Assembly: GCF_025736875.1 (NCBI RefSeq)
Contig: NZ_CP107052.1
Coordinates: forward strand, 484,001 to 548,000
DNA length: 64,000 nucleotides
Origin: Candidatus Kirkpatrickella diaphorinae
Lineage (GTDB): Bacteria > Pseudomonadota > Alphaproteobacteria > Acetobacterales > Acetobacteraceae
Direction: 5' to 3'
Of the stretch, positions 15,899 to 25,444 are shown piece by piece (the stretch's first letter is position 1; each line of letters opens with the position of its first letter). Position numbers and translations under genes: made by a program. The notes under the pieces are model-generated. The model was given only the letters and a program-made list of their open reading frames with translations. It ran no database searches and was not told where the DNA came from.

Positions 15899-16222
15899 AT
15901 GTCTACAATCACACGCGCTCATCTGGTCGATTTACTTCACACCCGTATAGGTTTGTCGCGGCAAGACAACTCTGACGTGCTTGAAAGCGTATTAGAGAAT
16001 ATCGCAGCAAGCCTCGAGTCCGGCGAAACCGTGAAATTAAGCGGTTTCGGGACGTTTGCCGTCCGCAAAAAGGGCCGTCGCATTGGTCGCAACCCCAAGA
16101 CGGGGGAAGAAGTGGCCATACAACCTAGGAGTGTCCTGATTTTCAGGCCAAGCCAGATGTTGAAGTCAGCCCTCCGCGCGGCCCCCATCAAGGAAAAGAG
16201 AGTCGTCGAGGAGGTCACGTAA
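15899..16222 (+). CDS. ihfA: Integration host factor subunit alpha
   Basis: The protein has 107 residues and contains the HU/IHF fold with the arm segment LSGFGTFAVRKKGRRIGRNP followed by KTGEEV. It pairs with IhfB (3215-3499). No Shine-Dalgarno sequence is visible before the ATG at 15899 or the GTG at 15893. TTGACG at 15865-15870 with a weak TAGCTT at 15887 would place the transcript start at or beside the ATG, so a leaderless mRNA is possible. merR begins one base after the stop, as in most Alphaproteobacteria. The tail from about 95 (KEKRVVEEVT) is longer than in E. coli IhfA. Confidence 0.92.
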   Translation: MSTITRAHLVDLLHTRIGLSRQDNSDVLESVLENIAASLESGETVKLSGFGTFAVRKKGRRIGRNPKTGEEVAIQPRSVLIFRPSQMLKSALRAAPIKEKRVVEEVT

Positions 16223-16223
16223 A

Positions 16224-16949
16224 ATGGTCGATGGAAGACCTGTTCCCGATTCTCAAGATGACGCATTCGGCGCGACCTCAGCCAAGAGATACGGCAAGAA
16301 AGCGCCTGACGCTTATCGCACGATAAGTGAAGTCGCTGACCTTCTTCACGTCCCTCAACATGTGCTGCGATTCTGGGAAACGCGGTTTGACGAGGTTGCG
16401 CCGCTCAAAAGTGGCGGTGGCCGTCGTTATTACAGCCCGGATCAGATCGACCTGCTCCGCCGGATTTCGGAGCTTCTCTATGTTGAGGGTTATACGATTA
16501 AAGGCGTGCAACGCGTTCTGAAGGGGCATGGCGAGGCACCGATGGCTGAAGCGACGTTCAGAACGTCGGATTACGCTTCTGCGGTTGGCTTCGCTGAGGA
16601 TAGTGCGGCACCCTTCATTTACCAGCCGGGAAACACGCAGAACTTACAGGACGGCGTCAACGCCGCGGCCCGCTCGAAAACGCTTGAAGAATCACCGCGC
16701 GGCCATTCGGGACGGGCGCAGATCGTGCCCGGCAGTGCGCCCCGCATGCGCAACGGCGCAGAATCGAAAATGACGTCAGAATCCGACGATACCGGCCCGG
16801 ATTGTAAGGCCGATGAGGCAGCGAATGGGGTGCAGATGGATTCGGCGCGATACACGCAATTGATGGATAAGCAGGCGCAATTAATTGAGCTTCTACGTGA
16901 CGTGCGGGTCGAGCTGCTGGCGCTGCGTAAAAACCTCCCTTTAACTTAG
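16224..16949 (+). CDS. MerR-family transcriptional regulator
   Basis: The protein has 241 residues. The MerR winged helix spans about 30-105 (YRTISEVADLLHVPQHVLRF, then GRRYYSPDQIDLLRRI and EGYTIKGVQRVL). The middle (110-200) is polar and low in order-promoting residues. The last 30 residues (QLMDKQAQLIELLRDVRVEL) form a likely coiled coil for dimerisation. No effector cysteines are arranged as in metal-sensing MerR proteins. It is cotranscribed with ihfA, a conserved alphaproteobacterial pairing whose targets are unknown to me. Confidence 0.88.
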   Translation: MVDGRPVPDSQDDAFGATSAKRYGKKAPDAYRTISEVADLLHVPQHVLRFWETRFDEVAPLKSGGGRRYYSPDQIDLLRRISELLYVEGYTIKGVQRVLKGHGEAPMAEATFRTSDYASAVGFAEDSAAPFIYQPGNTQNLQDGVNAAARSKTLEESPRGHSGRAQIVPGSAPRMRNGAESKMTSESDDTGPDCKADEAANGVQMDSARYTQLMDKQAQLIELLRDVRVELLALRKNLPLT

Positions 16950-17017
16950 AAAATCCCTCAAAGGCGCTTGCAGGCGGGGCTGCCCCCTGCTAAATGCGCA
17001 GGGGTCCAAACGACGGA

Positions 17018-17091
17018 CGGGCAGTAGCGCAGCCTGGTAGCGCATCAGTCTGGGGGACTGGGGGTCGTGGGTTCGAATCCCGCCTGCCCGA
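17018..17091 (+). tRNA. tRNA-Pro (GGG)
   Basis: A full cloverleaf can be folded: acceptor CGGGCAG with CTGCCCG, D-stem GCGC/GCGC, anticodon stem TCAGT/ACTGG around a loop with anticodon GGG, and a GGTTCGAATC T-loop region. The discriminator base is A. The 3' CCA is not encoded. Confidence 0.95.
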
Positions 17092-17114
17092 TATCTCCGT
17101 CCGCGTTTGGTCTT

Positions 17115-18287
17115 TCACGAAGTGATCTCGTTTTTCCGGTGCGGTGCGCGCACCGTTTCCGTATTGCTCCACATCCTCCATAACATATGCAATGCCGCCA
17201 TGATGGCTGGCCCGAGGAAGAGCCCGAGCAAACCCCAACTCTCTACACCGCCAAGTATGCCGAGCAGCACCCACAGGAACGGCATTCTGATCGTCCCACC
17301 AATAATGACGGGACGGATGAAGTGGTCGGCTATGAAGATAACGAGACAGCCAATCGCAATAATCAGGCATGCCGCGACCATTTTGCCCTGAATCAGCACC
17401 AGAAGCGCCGCGACCATCACTGTCGGCAGGGCCAGGAATGGAATCATCGCTGCGACGCCCGTCAGAAAGGAAAAGAGAATCGGCTGCGGCGTACCGGCAA
17501 AAGCGTACACGACACCCATCACGAAACCCTCTCCCAGCCCGACAAAAACGAGACCGGCAATGGTGCCATGGATCGAGAAAATAATCTGACGCGCGATGAT
17601 TTCACCACGTTGCCCGAATGTCCTCTCAGACACGGTGATGAGTCGCGCAATGATGCTTGCGCCATCCCGGAGGAGGAAAAACAGCGTCAGGATGGAAAAG
17701 AGGAAAAGGGTCGAACGTCTCAGGATGAGGGAAGTGACCTGTTTCGTCACCGCGACGCGATGCCCACCTGTATCAAGAGAATGGAAAATCTGATTCAGTT
17801 GCTGCGGGTCCGCGAGATATTTCTCCCAGGCATTGGCGACGGGTGTCTGGAGGAAAGGGAGTTCCTCCAGCCATGGCGGGGCGGGGACACCCTCATGCCG
17901 GACCGAATCCAGCCAGTGCAGCGCGCCTTGCGCCTCTTCCGCTGTTTTCACGGCCAGATAGCTCATCGGAATGAGGAAGATCAGCGCGACAAAAAGCGTG
18001 AATAAAGCAGGAATCCAGTTGGAATGGCCCCATCTTTGCACAGCATGTCGGTAAAGTGGCCAGCAGGCGATGGCGAAGACGCAACCCCATAGCAGGGCGG
18101 GTAAAAAGGATTGCAGGGTATAAAGGGCGAGAAGCACAAAAAACACGCCGAGCAACGCTCGGGCGCGCCGCTGTGCGGGGCTGCTCATTTCCTCAGGGGG
18201 TGGAGGGGCGGCATCCGCGGCGCGGCGGCGGGGTGGCTTGCCGGGTTTACGTGCTGAGCTTGGAGGATGTTCGGCGCCAGTTTTCAT
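17115..18287 (-). CDS. AI-2E/PerM-family membrane transporter
   Basis: The protein has 390 residues. A proline- and arginine-rich cytoplasmic N-terminus (1-40) is followed by paired hydrophobic helices, a soluble middle region (about 120-195), and a cluster of helices to about 375. The C-terminal signature DHFIRPVIIGGTIRMPFLWV, followed by LLGILGGVESWGLLGLFLGP, is diagnostic of the AI-2E (UPF0118/PerM) family. Members export diverse small solutes or ions, and autoinducer-2 export is proven only for a few, so the substrate is unknown. AGGACGGAC precedes the ATG. A second family member is truncated at the right window edge. Confidence 0.9.
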   Translation of the reverse strand: MKTGAEHPPSSARKPGKPPRRRAADAAPPPPEEMSSPAQRRARALLGVFFVLLALYTLQSFLPALLWGCVFAIACWPLYRHAVQRWGHSNWIPALFTLFVALIFLIPMSYLAVKTAEEAQGALHWLDSVRHEGVPAPPWLEELPFLQTPVANAWEKYLADPQQLNQIFHSLDTGGHRVAVTKQVTSLILRRSTLFLFSILTLFFLLRDGASIIARLITVSERTFGQRGEIIARQIIFSIHGTIAGLVFVGLGEGFVMGVVYAFAGTPQPILFSFLTGVAAMIPFLALPTVMVAALLVLIQGKMVAACLIIAIGCLVIFIADHFIRPVIIGGTIRMPFLWVLLGILGGVESWGLLGLFLGPAIMAALHMLWRMWSNTETVRAPHRKNEITS

Positions 18288-18452
18288 GTCCGTCCTGACT
18301 GCTTCCCGCTTTTCCGCGGAGGGGAGGGGGTCGTCAAACGGCTAGTTGCTGCGCCGGATTGACAGAAACCTTTTATAGCAAAAGCAAGGTGACGCCGCTG
18401 AGTCTTTTCAGAGCGCCAGAGGTTGTTTTCGAAACTGACGCGCGGCCTCGCT

Positions 18453-19322
18453 TCAGGCGGTGGAGGGCTCAAATCTGATGTCCTGATAAAGGACAGCGCC
18501 GATTTCTCGCGCTTCATGGGGGGTGAAAAGGCCATGACGTATAAAGAAATCGATGAGCACAAGATTGACATTAAATTTGAATTTGTCCGTGTCCCGAACA
18601 AGCTCCAGAACGGTCTCAAGCTTCATCAGTTCAAACCGCGTCACTTCACCATCCACGGGGCGGGGTGTGAAATCTTCCGGCAGGAGCAAATCATAGCAAT
18701 AAAGCGTGTCGCGCCTTAAACCTTCAGGCCGGTTCTGGACGTAATTCAGGAGGCCGACCTGTTGGGCCTGTCGGCTCAAGGACGCCGGGATGCCCGCCTC
18801 CTCGGCCGCTTCCTTGATCATTGTATCAAAAGGGGACAACCCGGCGGGCACGCCACCTGCGGCAAGGTGATCCAGCTTACCTGGGTCAAGGCGTTTATCC
18901 GCCGCGCGATGCCCGACCCAGAGAAAGCACTGATTGTCGCGCATGACGATGCCATTCATATGCACGCCGCGCGCGGCCATCCCGAGAAGTGGCAGCGCGC
19001 CTCGATCAATCTGGCCAAGCACATGTCCACCGGGCGTGAACACGTCAAAAAGCTCGTTAAAACAACGGAATAACTGCTTTTGAGACAGGATCTCACCAAT
19101 TTCGGTCAGGCGATATTGCCCGGCAATATGCACGCCTTTCTGCAGGGCCGCGTCGTCTTCCTCCTGCGGGATATGTGTGGCGATATCGGCGGCGACCCAT
19201 CCGACGAGATGGCCATGATAAAAGAGCGGTTGCCGTGCCGTGCGGAGAGAGGAAGGGCGTAACACGCTTATTTTGTTCAAAAAAAGGGCCGTCTCCGTGC
19301 CCTGTGCCTTAACGCATTCCAT
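18453..19322 (-). CDS. Nudix hydrolase with N-terminal DUF4743 domain
   Basis: The protein has 289 residues. The N-terminal half (about 25-125) matches the DUF4743 domain seen in thiamine-pyrophosphokinase-linked Nudix proteins. The Nudix region carries GGVPAGLSPFDTMIKEAAEE followed by AG, a variant of the Nudix box in which the first conserved glutamate is replaced but the EEAG end is kept, as is usual in this subfamily. Family members hydrolyse nucleoside diphosphate-linked compounds; for this type, clearing damaged thiamine diphosphate has been proposed for eukaryotic relatives. Substrate here is inferred only. It is a single gene on the minus strand, divergent from rpmB. Confidence 0.82.
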   Translation of the reverse strand: MECVKAQGTETALFLNKISVLRPSSLRTARQPLFYHGHLVGWVAADIATHIPQEEDDAALQKGVHIAGQYRLTEIGEILSQKQLFRCFNELFDVFTPGGHVLGQIDRGALPLLGMAARGVHMNGIVMRDNQCFLWVGHRAADKRLDPGKLDHLAAGGVPAGLSPFDTMIKEAAEEAGIPASLSRQAQQVGLLNYVQNRPEGLRRDTLYCYDLLLPEDFTPRPVDGEVTRFELMKLETVLELVRDTDKFKFNVNLVLIDFFIRHGLFTPHEAREIGAVLYQDIRFEPSTA

Positions 19323-19587
19323 TCTCTGCTACATTCCTTCCGCGCTTTATCGGCGGCTCGTTTCGGGGCATAAAGGGCAAGCCGTGTCACGTCGCAACTG
19401 GCCTGGCCCGGATGGCTGCTCGGATGATTTTTAACACAACTCCGGCTAAAAAGCGTGCCAAATGCACGGGATCTGTGCTTTCAGCTTGACGAAATCGAGC
19501 CTCTCCGTCATAAGCCGCGCCTGAATACCCATGTCGTGTGCCGGGGAGACCTCTCGGCGATCGAGAATTGTTTCGAGGAAATCTGCT

Positions 19588-19890
19588 ATGTCTCGCCGCT
19601 GCCAAATTACAGGCAAAGGCGTGCTGACTGGCAATAATGTCAGCCACGCCAATAACAAAACGCGCCGCCGCTTCCTGCCTAATCTGCAGGAGATCACACT
19701 TCTGTCCGACACGTTGCAGACGGGCGTGCGTCTGCGCCTCAGCACGCAGGGCATCCGCACGGTTGAGCATAATGGCGGGCTCGATGCCTTCCTGCTTTCG
19801 ACACCGAATCGCAAGCTCCCCGCGGAAGCGCAGATCATCAAGCGCCGCATCCGTCGCGTGATGGAAAATCGGGCCGAAAAGTCAGCCTGA
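19588..19890 (+). CDS. rpmB: 50S ribosomal protein L28
   Basis: The protein has 100 residues, beginning [20 protein letters not shown] and continuing [14 protein letters not shown], the L28 signature. The basic C-terminus ends [15 protein letters not shown], with the length normal for Alphaproteobacteria. The ATG at 19588 follows GAGGAAA; frames extending upstream to 19531 are not conserved. The gene is monocistronic, with a hairpin at 19903-19929 after the stop. The lone cysteine C5 is a usual position. Confidence 0.96.
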   Translation: MSRRCQITGKGVLTGNNVSHANNKTRRRFLPNLQEITLLSDTLQTGVRLRLSTQGIRTVEHNGGLDAFLLSTPNRKLPAEAQIIKRRIRRVMENRAEKSA

Positions 19891-19902
19891 CGGTCGGCCC
19901 CT

Positions 19903-19929
19903 CCCGGATGACGCCTGTCTGCATCCGGG
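19903..19929 (+). terminator. Hairpin after rpmB without a clear U-tract
   Basis: CCCGGATG (19903-19910) pairs perfectly with CATCCGGG (19922-19929) across an 11-base loop. The following bases ATATTCTG are only weakly T-rich, so termination efficiency is uncertain. Confidence 0.5.
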
Positions 19930-20010
19930 ATATTCTGAAGTTATAAAGCCTTATCGTCAGCCGTCTTTGACCCGTTTCCTTGACGCGTGGCGACATGGTC
20001 GATCCAAAAC

Positions 20011-20029
20011 CCCCTCTGTTGAAGAGGGG
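20011..20029 (+). promoter_or_regulatory. Hairpin in the EF-G leader region
   Basis: CCCCTCT (20011-20017) and AGAGGGG (20023-20029) pair around a 5-base loop, 70 bases before the EF-G start codon. It could be a leader element or a weak attenuator. No T-run follows. Confidence 0.35.
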
Positions 20030-20099
20030 ATTGTGACGGCCTCGGCGGGGGTGTTTCAGAAGGTCTGAAGCGCCTCAAGTGCATTGTGGAGGTTTATCC

Positions 20100-22205
20100 G
20101 TGTCCGACAGCAGCGTCGCAGAAGCCAAATCGGCTCTCTCCAAAATCCGAAATATCGGCATCACAGCGCATATTGATGCCGGCAAAACGACGACGACGGA
20201 GCGTATCCTTTATTATACCGGCATGTCCCACCGCATTGGTGAAGTCCATGACGGTAACACAACCACAGATTATATGGCGCAGGAGCGTGAGCGCGGCATT
20301 ACCATCACTTCAGCCGCTGTGACCTGTGAGTGGAATGCGCATCGCATCAACATCATCGACACGCCTGGCCATATTGACTTTAATATTGAGGTCAATCGCT
20401 CACTGCGCGTTCTTGATGGTGCGATCTTCATCATTGAGGGTGTGGCCGGTGTTCAGCCGCAATCCGAGACGAACTGGCGCCTCGCGGATCGTTATAATGT
20501 CCCGCGCATCATCTTCATCAATAAGCTTGATCGCACGGGCGCGGATTTCTATCGCGCTTTCGACACATTGAAGGAAAAGCTCGATATCGTCGCCATTCCG
20601 CTCCAGCTGCCGATCGGCGCGGAAGAGAATTTCGTCGGTGTGGTCGATCTCGTTGAAATGCGCGCCATCATCTGGGAAGGCGGCGAGCTGGGTGCGAAAT
20701 TCCATTACGAGGATATTCCGGCCGAGCTGAAGGAAAAAGCTGAGGAAGCCCGCCAGAACCTGCTCGATACGGCGCTGAGCGTCGATGAGAAGGCGATGGA
20801 GGAATATTTCGAGAAAGGCGACGTCGCGGTTGAAACGTTGAAGAAATGCATCAAGAAGGGTGCGATTTCCGGTGAGTTCCGCCCGGTCCTTTGTGGCACA
20901 GCCTTCAAAAACAAGGGCGTCCAGCCCCTTCTTGACGCGGTGATTGATTACCTTCCGGCGCCGGATGAGGTTGAAGGTATCCGCATTGCGCCGCCGGAAG
21001 ATGAGGAAGTGGATGAGAACTTCCTGCCGGTCGTCCCGGTCGATCCGGATGGTAAATTTGCGGGCCTCGCATTTAAAATCATCTCCGACAAATATGGCAC
21101 GCTGACCTTCGTGCGCGTTTATCGCGGTGTGCTCAATGCCGGTGATACCGTGATCAACACGATCAAGGGCCATAAAGAGCGCGTGGGTCGGATGTTCCAG
21201 ATGCATGCGGATAAGCGCCAGGAGGTCAAATCCGTCGGCGCGGGTGATATCGCGGCTTTCGTGGGGCTGAAAGACACCGTCACGGGTGACACACTTGCGG
21301 ATGCGAGTGACCCTGTCGTGCTTGAGCGTATGCAATTCCCTGTCCCGGTCATTGATATTTCCGTTGAGCCGAAGACGAAGGACGCGGTTGAGAAAATGAC
21401 CCTCGCCCTACAGAAGCTTGCGGCGGAGGATCCTTCCCTTCAGCTTAAGACGGATCAGGAAACAGGGCAGACCATCCTTTCCGGCATGGGTGAGCTGCAT
21501 CTCGACATTATCGTTGACCGTCTGCGCCGTGAATATGGCGTTGAGGCCAATGTTGGCGCGCCGCAGGTCGCTTATCGTGAGACGATCACACAGACGCATG
21601 TTGAAACCTATACCCACAAGAAACAGTCCGGTGGGTCGGGTCAGTATGCTGAGGTGAAGATCGAATTCACCCCGGTTGAGCGGAATGCGGATATTCAGTT
21701 TGAGAACAAAGTCGTTGGTGGCGCTGTTCCGAAGGAATATATCCCGGCGGTTGAGAAGGGCATTCGTGTCCAGTCATCCACGGGTGTTCTGGCGGGCTTC
21801 CCGACGGTGGACTTCAAGTTCACCCTGCTGGACGGCAAATATCACGATGTCGACTCATCGGCCCTGGCCTTTGAAATCGCGGCAAAAGCATGTTTCCGTG
21901 AGGGAATGAAGAAGGCGGGCCCCGTCATTCTTGAGCCCATTATGGATGTCGAGATCACGACACCGAATGATCACGTTGGTGATGTGGTGGGCGACCTTAA
22001 TCGCCGCCGTGGCATTATCCAGAGTCAGGAGACGGCGGGCTCAACTGTGATGATCCGCTCTCAGGTGCCGCTGAAAGAGATGTTCGGGTATATCTCGCAT
22101 CTGCGTTCAGCCACGAAGGGCCGCGCTTCCTTCACCATGCAGTTCCACCATTATGATCCCGTCCCGCGCAATGTCGCGGATGAGATCATGGCGAAATCTG
22201 CCTGA
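20100..22205 (+). CDS. fusA: Elongation factor G (isolated, paralogue-like)
   Basis: The protein has 701 residues. The G domain is complete: [11 protein letters not shown] (about 25-35), [16 protein letters not shown] and NKLD. Domains II to V follow with standard segments such as [20 protein letters not shown] and [19 protein letters not shown] drives translocation and, with RRF, ribosome recycling. The gene is alone, not beside rpsL, rpsG and tuf as the str-operon fusA usually is. Segments such as [20 protein letters not shown] and [12 protein letters not shown] differ from the housekeeping pattern ([23 protein letters not shown]). It may be a second EF-G. The GTG start has GGAGG 7 bases upstream. 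Confidence 0.85.
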   Translation: MSDSSVAEAKSALSKIRNIGITAHIDAGKTTTTERILYYTGMSHRIGEVHDGNTTTDYMAQERERGITITSAAVTCEWNAHRINIIDTPGHIDFNIEVNRSLRVLDGAIFIIEGVAGVQPQSETNWRLADRYNVPRIIFINKLDRTGADFYRAFDTLKEKLDIVAIPLQLPIGAEENFVGVVDLVEMRAIIWEGGELGAKFHYEDIPAELKEKAEEARQNLLDTALSVDEKAMEEYFEKGDVAVETLKKCIKKGAISGEFRPVLCGTAFKNKGVQPLLDAVIDYLPAPDEVEGIRIAPPEDEEVDENFLPVVPVDPDGKFAGLAFKIISDKYGTLTFVRVYRGVLNAGDTVINTIKGHKERVGRMFQMHADKRQEVKSVGAGDIAAFVGLKDTVTGDTLADASDPVVLERMQFPVPVIDISVEPKTKDAVEKMTLALQKLAAEDPSLQLKTDQETGQTILSGMGELHLDIIVDRLRREYGVEANVGAPQVAYRETITQTHVETYTHKKQSGGSGQYAEVKIEFTPVERNADIQFENKVVGGAVPKEYIPAVEKGIRVQSSTGVLAGFPTVDFKFTLLDGKYHDVDSSALAFEIAAKACFREGMKKAGPVILEPIMDVEITTPNDHVGDVVGDLNRRRGIIQSQETAGSTVMIRSQVPLKEMFGYISHLRSATKGRASFTMQFHHYDPVPRNVADEIMAKSA

Positions 22206-22227
22206 TTTCTGTCAGAGCGTAAAAGAA

Positions 22228-22259
22228 AGACGCCTCCCAATTGGGAGGCGTTTTTTTTT
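22228..22259. terminator. Bidirectional intrinsic terminator between EF-G and GlsB genes
   Basis: A near-continuous self-complementary stem, CGCCTCCCAA with TTGGGAGGCG (22231-22250), is followed by nine T residues and preceded by an A-rich stretch, so it can work on both convergent genes. Confidence 0.92.
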
Positions 22260-22518
22260 AAACAGGCGGCGGTCGGTTTCTTGTGAAAAGCCCATAGAAG
22301 AAGAGCAGAATCATCGCGCCGATGACGGAGGCGATAAAGCCCGCCGGTTGACCTTCAGCATAGAAGTTCAGTTGCTGACCGATCCACTCAGCGAGAAACG
22401 CACCCGCGATACCGAGGATGATGGTGATGATGAAGCCACTCGGCGCCCGTCCGGGCATCAGCAGCTTGGCGACAAGCCCCACCAGAAACCCGACGATCAA
22501 CGTCCACAAAATGTGCAT
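22258..22518 (-). CDS. GlsB/YeaQ/YmgE-family membrane protein
   Basis: The protein has 86 residues with three predicted membrane helices (about 3-20, 30-45, 58-78). The opening MHILWTLIVGFLVGLVAKLL and the motif GFIITIILGIAGAFLAEWIG are typical of this small transglycosylase-associated family. Members are stress-induced in several bacteria, but their biochemical role is unproven and the transglycosylase label is misleading. GGAGAC lies 6 bases before the ATG. It is convergent with EF-G and shares the bidirectional terminator. Confidence 0.9.
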   Translation of the reverse strand: MHILWTLIVGFLVGLVAKLLMPGRAPSGFIITIILGIAGAFLAEWIGQQLNFYAEGQPAGFIASVIGAMILLFFYGLFTRNRPPPV

Positions 22519-22657
22519 AAAACGTCTCCAGACATGAAAACACTGTACTGGAAAACGAGTCAGATCGACTTAAGTTGACCCGCCAGAAAATTACGCACCG
22601 GATCGTGATATTTCCACACCCTGCGACGGGCCAAACTGGCGGAAAATACGTGGGAAA

Positions 22658-25444
22658 TCAGCCAAATGCGCCGTTTGCATGCATGACGGCCGTGCTAATC
22701 TCTCTCAACAGGTCAAACAGCCGCGCCATGGGGCGGAAGATCGTCTCATGCTCCTTCATAAAGCCCTGATCATCCCGTGCGCCCTGCGGCTCATGAAAAC
22801 TCAGGTCAGAAGGCGCGCCAAGATATTGCGGGAAGATTTCCCCCAGCTTTTTGAGCGCGAGCGGGATCTCCAACTGCAGGATCAATTGTAACAGTCGCTC
22901 GCGGGAGATGTTATTACGCGGGCTGAAATAGGGGATGCGCGTGGCCAGAAGCCAGATTTCCTCAATTACGGCGTGGCGTATCGCGTGCAGAATACGCTCA
23001 TCCCGCGCCATATACAGCCCGTGCGACCAGACGGAATTAAGTGAGATATGGTCCGCCTGGACGTGCCGATACATGGGTGGGAGATGCCGCCAGAAACCGA
23101 GTTCCTCCAGCCCCTTCGCCAGACGCATATATTGGCTGCGGCGTGATTCATTGTCGCTATTCGCTGCGCGGTCCAGCCAGGTGCCGGGGTCCAGCAGGTC
23201 GACGACGGCGCGCAAGGCACCGATATCCGAGTGACTCAGGGCCTGCCGCGCGAAATCCAATGCCAGATCAAAGCGGCGGCTGGTGCGGGAAAGACGCTCA
23301 AAACTATCGGCGTGCCGCGCGGCGGCGGAGCCCAGCCCCTGAAGCACATTTGCCCACCAGCCAAGCTGTTCAAGAATCGCGTTATTCGGGATCGCGCGCA
23401 ATTGATTCACATGGGTGATACGCGTCACGTTGGCGCCATCCGCCTGCCGGGCTGAGGGGCGCGAGCCGGATTTATCAATCAGCGCCGGCCCGAAAGCCCC
23501 CAACATCCCGGCATAACCGGGATCCTCAACCAACGTCGCCATATCCAGCGCAATGGTTGAGAAGAAATCGAAGGAAAATTCCGGATTGGCGTAAATCGGG
23601 TCGGAAGAGGCCGTCTGCGTCTCGCGCGAGAGATGCTCTGCAATGGTCACGACGGTGGATGTCGCGAGTTCCGGCGTGCCGAACAGCGTGTAACCATCCG
23701 CTCCCTGAAAGGCGGCTTCCTCCCGCACGCGAATATTGGCTTCCTTAAAGAGATGCGCCGTGTAAGCGGGTGAGAAATATTCCAGCCTTTGCTGCAGGCT
23801 GAAAGGATGTGAACCGCGCCCGATACTCTCCCCATGCGTGTCAAACAGCACGAGCTCAATATTGGTCAGCTCATGGCGGCGCATGAGTTCAAGCGTTTTG
23901 AGACGCAGGCGTTCAACCAGATTGGTTGCCGCCAATTGCCCGATATAACGCCCTGAATCCGAATAACCGAATTGCAGGCATAACCGGCCATTATTGCGCA
24001 GATAGTCCCGCCAATGGGGGGAGCGGAAGCATTCTTCCAGAATTGTATCGCCGTGCTCCAACGCCGATTGCGTTTCAAAAAGCGGGGAGATCTGGATCTG
24101 ATCATCCCGAATGCCGAAATGTCGGGACAGCCACAATGTCGCCAGCAGCGTAAAGCCGCTCTCCGTCTCGGCAATCAGAAACCGGATGGGCGTCGTCTGG
24201 TCGATATGTTTGAGGATCTGCGCCATCGTCATCATCAGACGCGCCGCGGAAATCTGCTCCATCAACAGAGAGCCGAAATCAACTGGGACGGGCGGTGCCT
24301 TCTCATTGAGCGCTTCATTGATCTGACCGATCACTTTGCGTCGACGGGAAGGGATCGCGGGATCGTCTTCAATGCTCAGACGGTGTCGGACAACATTATA
24401 AATCTGTGTCGCGTTCAACCGGGTATGGATATGCGCCGCGCTTAGCCCATGGGCCGTAAAGCCGCTCCAGGCAATGTCGATCTCATGGCGGGCGGCCGCG
24501 TCGCACGTCTCTCTGGCCGCCTGATAAAGATCTGTCAGTGCATGTGCATCCACCAGAGCTTCTTCACGCCGCCCGACCAATACCGCCGCGAAGGCAGCGA
24601 CATCTTTGGCGGCATTGCGGCCAAGCTGTGGGCTCGCGCTGCGCTGCGCGAAGACAGCATCAATCGCTACACGCAACCGGGCGAGGAGAGGGCTGTCCGA
24701 AGGCAGATATTCTGAAAGCTGCGCCGTGAGACGCCGCAATTGCGTTTCCTTGAGCGCAAGGCGGATCGCAATCGTGTCCCACCAATGAATATCGCTCCGC
24801 CCATCCGTATCGAACCCCACCCAACTCGCCAGAACAACAGGACTTGGCAGTACGGTCGCGTCAGGCCATTTTTCCCGGCAGGCTTCAAGGAGTGCGCGAT
24901 TGAGCGCGTCAATTGCATCCCGCCCGCGCAAAATGGCGGCAAGGGCGAGGTCCTGCTCATGCCAGAGTGTTGGCGCCTCCAACCGACGATGCGACGCCAA
25001 TTTTGGGACTTCAAGTATGGGGTCGGTCGCAAGATGAGCAAGTTGCTCATAAACAGCGTCGCTCAGGGCGAAAGTCGGATGCGCCGTGAAAACAGCTGAA
25101 AAAGCCGGTCGGGCCAGGCGGTCATGCAGTTCCTCGATCCGCGCACATTGCGCGACAAGCTGGCGGGCTGCTGCAATCATGCGAATATTCAGGGGCGCTT
25201 CTGCATCAAGCCCGACATAATATCGGAGATGGGCCGCGCGCTGATGCAGCGCCGCGTCCCGCAAATGCCGCACCGTTTCTTCCAGATCGTCAACGCTGAG
25301 TTCCTCCCTGGCAAGCCCGGCGCTGATATGCTGCGTCATGGCGCTGACCTGGCCATGCCCCTTTTCAGCCAATATCGAGTCACCTGCCAAAGCCGCCAAT
25401 AATTTCGACTCTGACAGCTTTGATCGCGACGTCCGCTCAGTCAT
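22658..25444 (-). CDS. ppc: Phosphoenolpyruvate carboxylase, divergent type
   Basis: From the ATG at 25444 the protein has 928 residues, close to the family norm. PEPC makes oxaloacetate from PEP and bicarbonate. It keeps TAHPT with catalytic H122, PLFET (454-458) and GYSDS (493-497). Other signatures deviate: TAHPTE is TAHPTF, GYSDSNKD is GYSDSGRY, and the FHGRGGTVGRGGGP loop reads HGESIGRGSHP (537-547), losing the RGG arginine. The C-terminus ANGAFG also differs from RNTG. It may be an active divergent subfamily or have lost activity. GGAAACG precedes this ATG; an upstream TTG (25522) and ATG (25477) lack ribosome-binding sites. Confidence 0.78.
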   Translation of the reverse strand: MTERTSRSKLSESKLLAALAGDSILAEKGHGQVSAMTQHISAGLAREELSVDDLEETVRHLRDAALHQRAAHLRYYVGLDAEAPLNIRMIAAARQLVAQCARIEELHDRLARPAFSAVFTAHPTFALSDAVYEQLAHLATDPILEVPKLASHRRLEAPTLWHEQDLALAAILRGRDAIDALNRALLEACREKWPDATVLPSPVVLASWVGFDTDGRSDIHWWDTIAIRLALKETQLRRLTAQLSEYLPSDSPLLARLRVAIDAVFAQRSASPQLGRNAAKDVAAFAAVLVGRREEALVDAHALTDLYQAARETCDAAARHEIDIAWSGFTAHGLSAAHIHTRLNATQIYNVVRHRLSIEDDPAIPSRRRKVIGQINEALNEKAPPVPVDFGSLLMEQISAARLMMTMAQILKHIDQTTPIRFLIAETESGFTLLATLWLSRHFGIRDDQIQISPLFETQSALEHGDTILEECFRSPHWRDYLRNNGRLCLQFGYSDSGRYIGQLAATNLVERLRLKTLELMRRHELTNIELVLFDTHGESIGRGSHPFSLQQRLEYFSPAYTAHLFKEANIRVREEAAFQGADGYTLFGTPELATSTVVTIAEHLSRETQTASSDPIYANPEFSFDFFSTIALDMATLVEDPGYAGMLGAFGPALIDKSGSRPSARQADGANVTRITHVNQLRAIPNNAILEQLGWWANVLQGLGSAAARHADSFERLSRTSRRFDLALDFARQALSHSDIGALRAVVDLLDPGTWLDRAANSDNESRRSQYMRLAKGLEELGFWRHLPPMYRHVQADHISLNSVWSHGLYMARDERILHAIRHAVIEEIWLLATRIPYFSPRNNISRERLLQLILQLEIPLALKKLGEIFPQYLGAPSDLSFHEPQGARDDQGFMKEHETIFRPMARLFDLLREISTAVMHANGAFG

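Noticed and set aside
16950-17017. GC-rich segment before tRNA-Pro as an intrinsic terminator
   Set aside because: The stem GCAGGCGGGG/CCCCCTGC is imperfect and is not followed by a T-run.
17187-18005. 272-codon plus-strand frame across the AI-2E gene
   Set aside because: The product is highly charged and lacks hydrophobic cores, typical of the complement of a membrane-protein gene.
20400-21335. 311-codon open frame antisense to EF-G
   Set aside because: It is entirely inside a well-conserved EF-G and has no ribosome-binding site or domain. Shadow frame.
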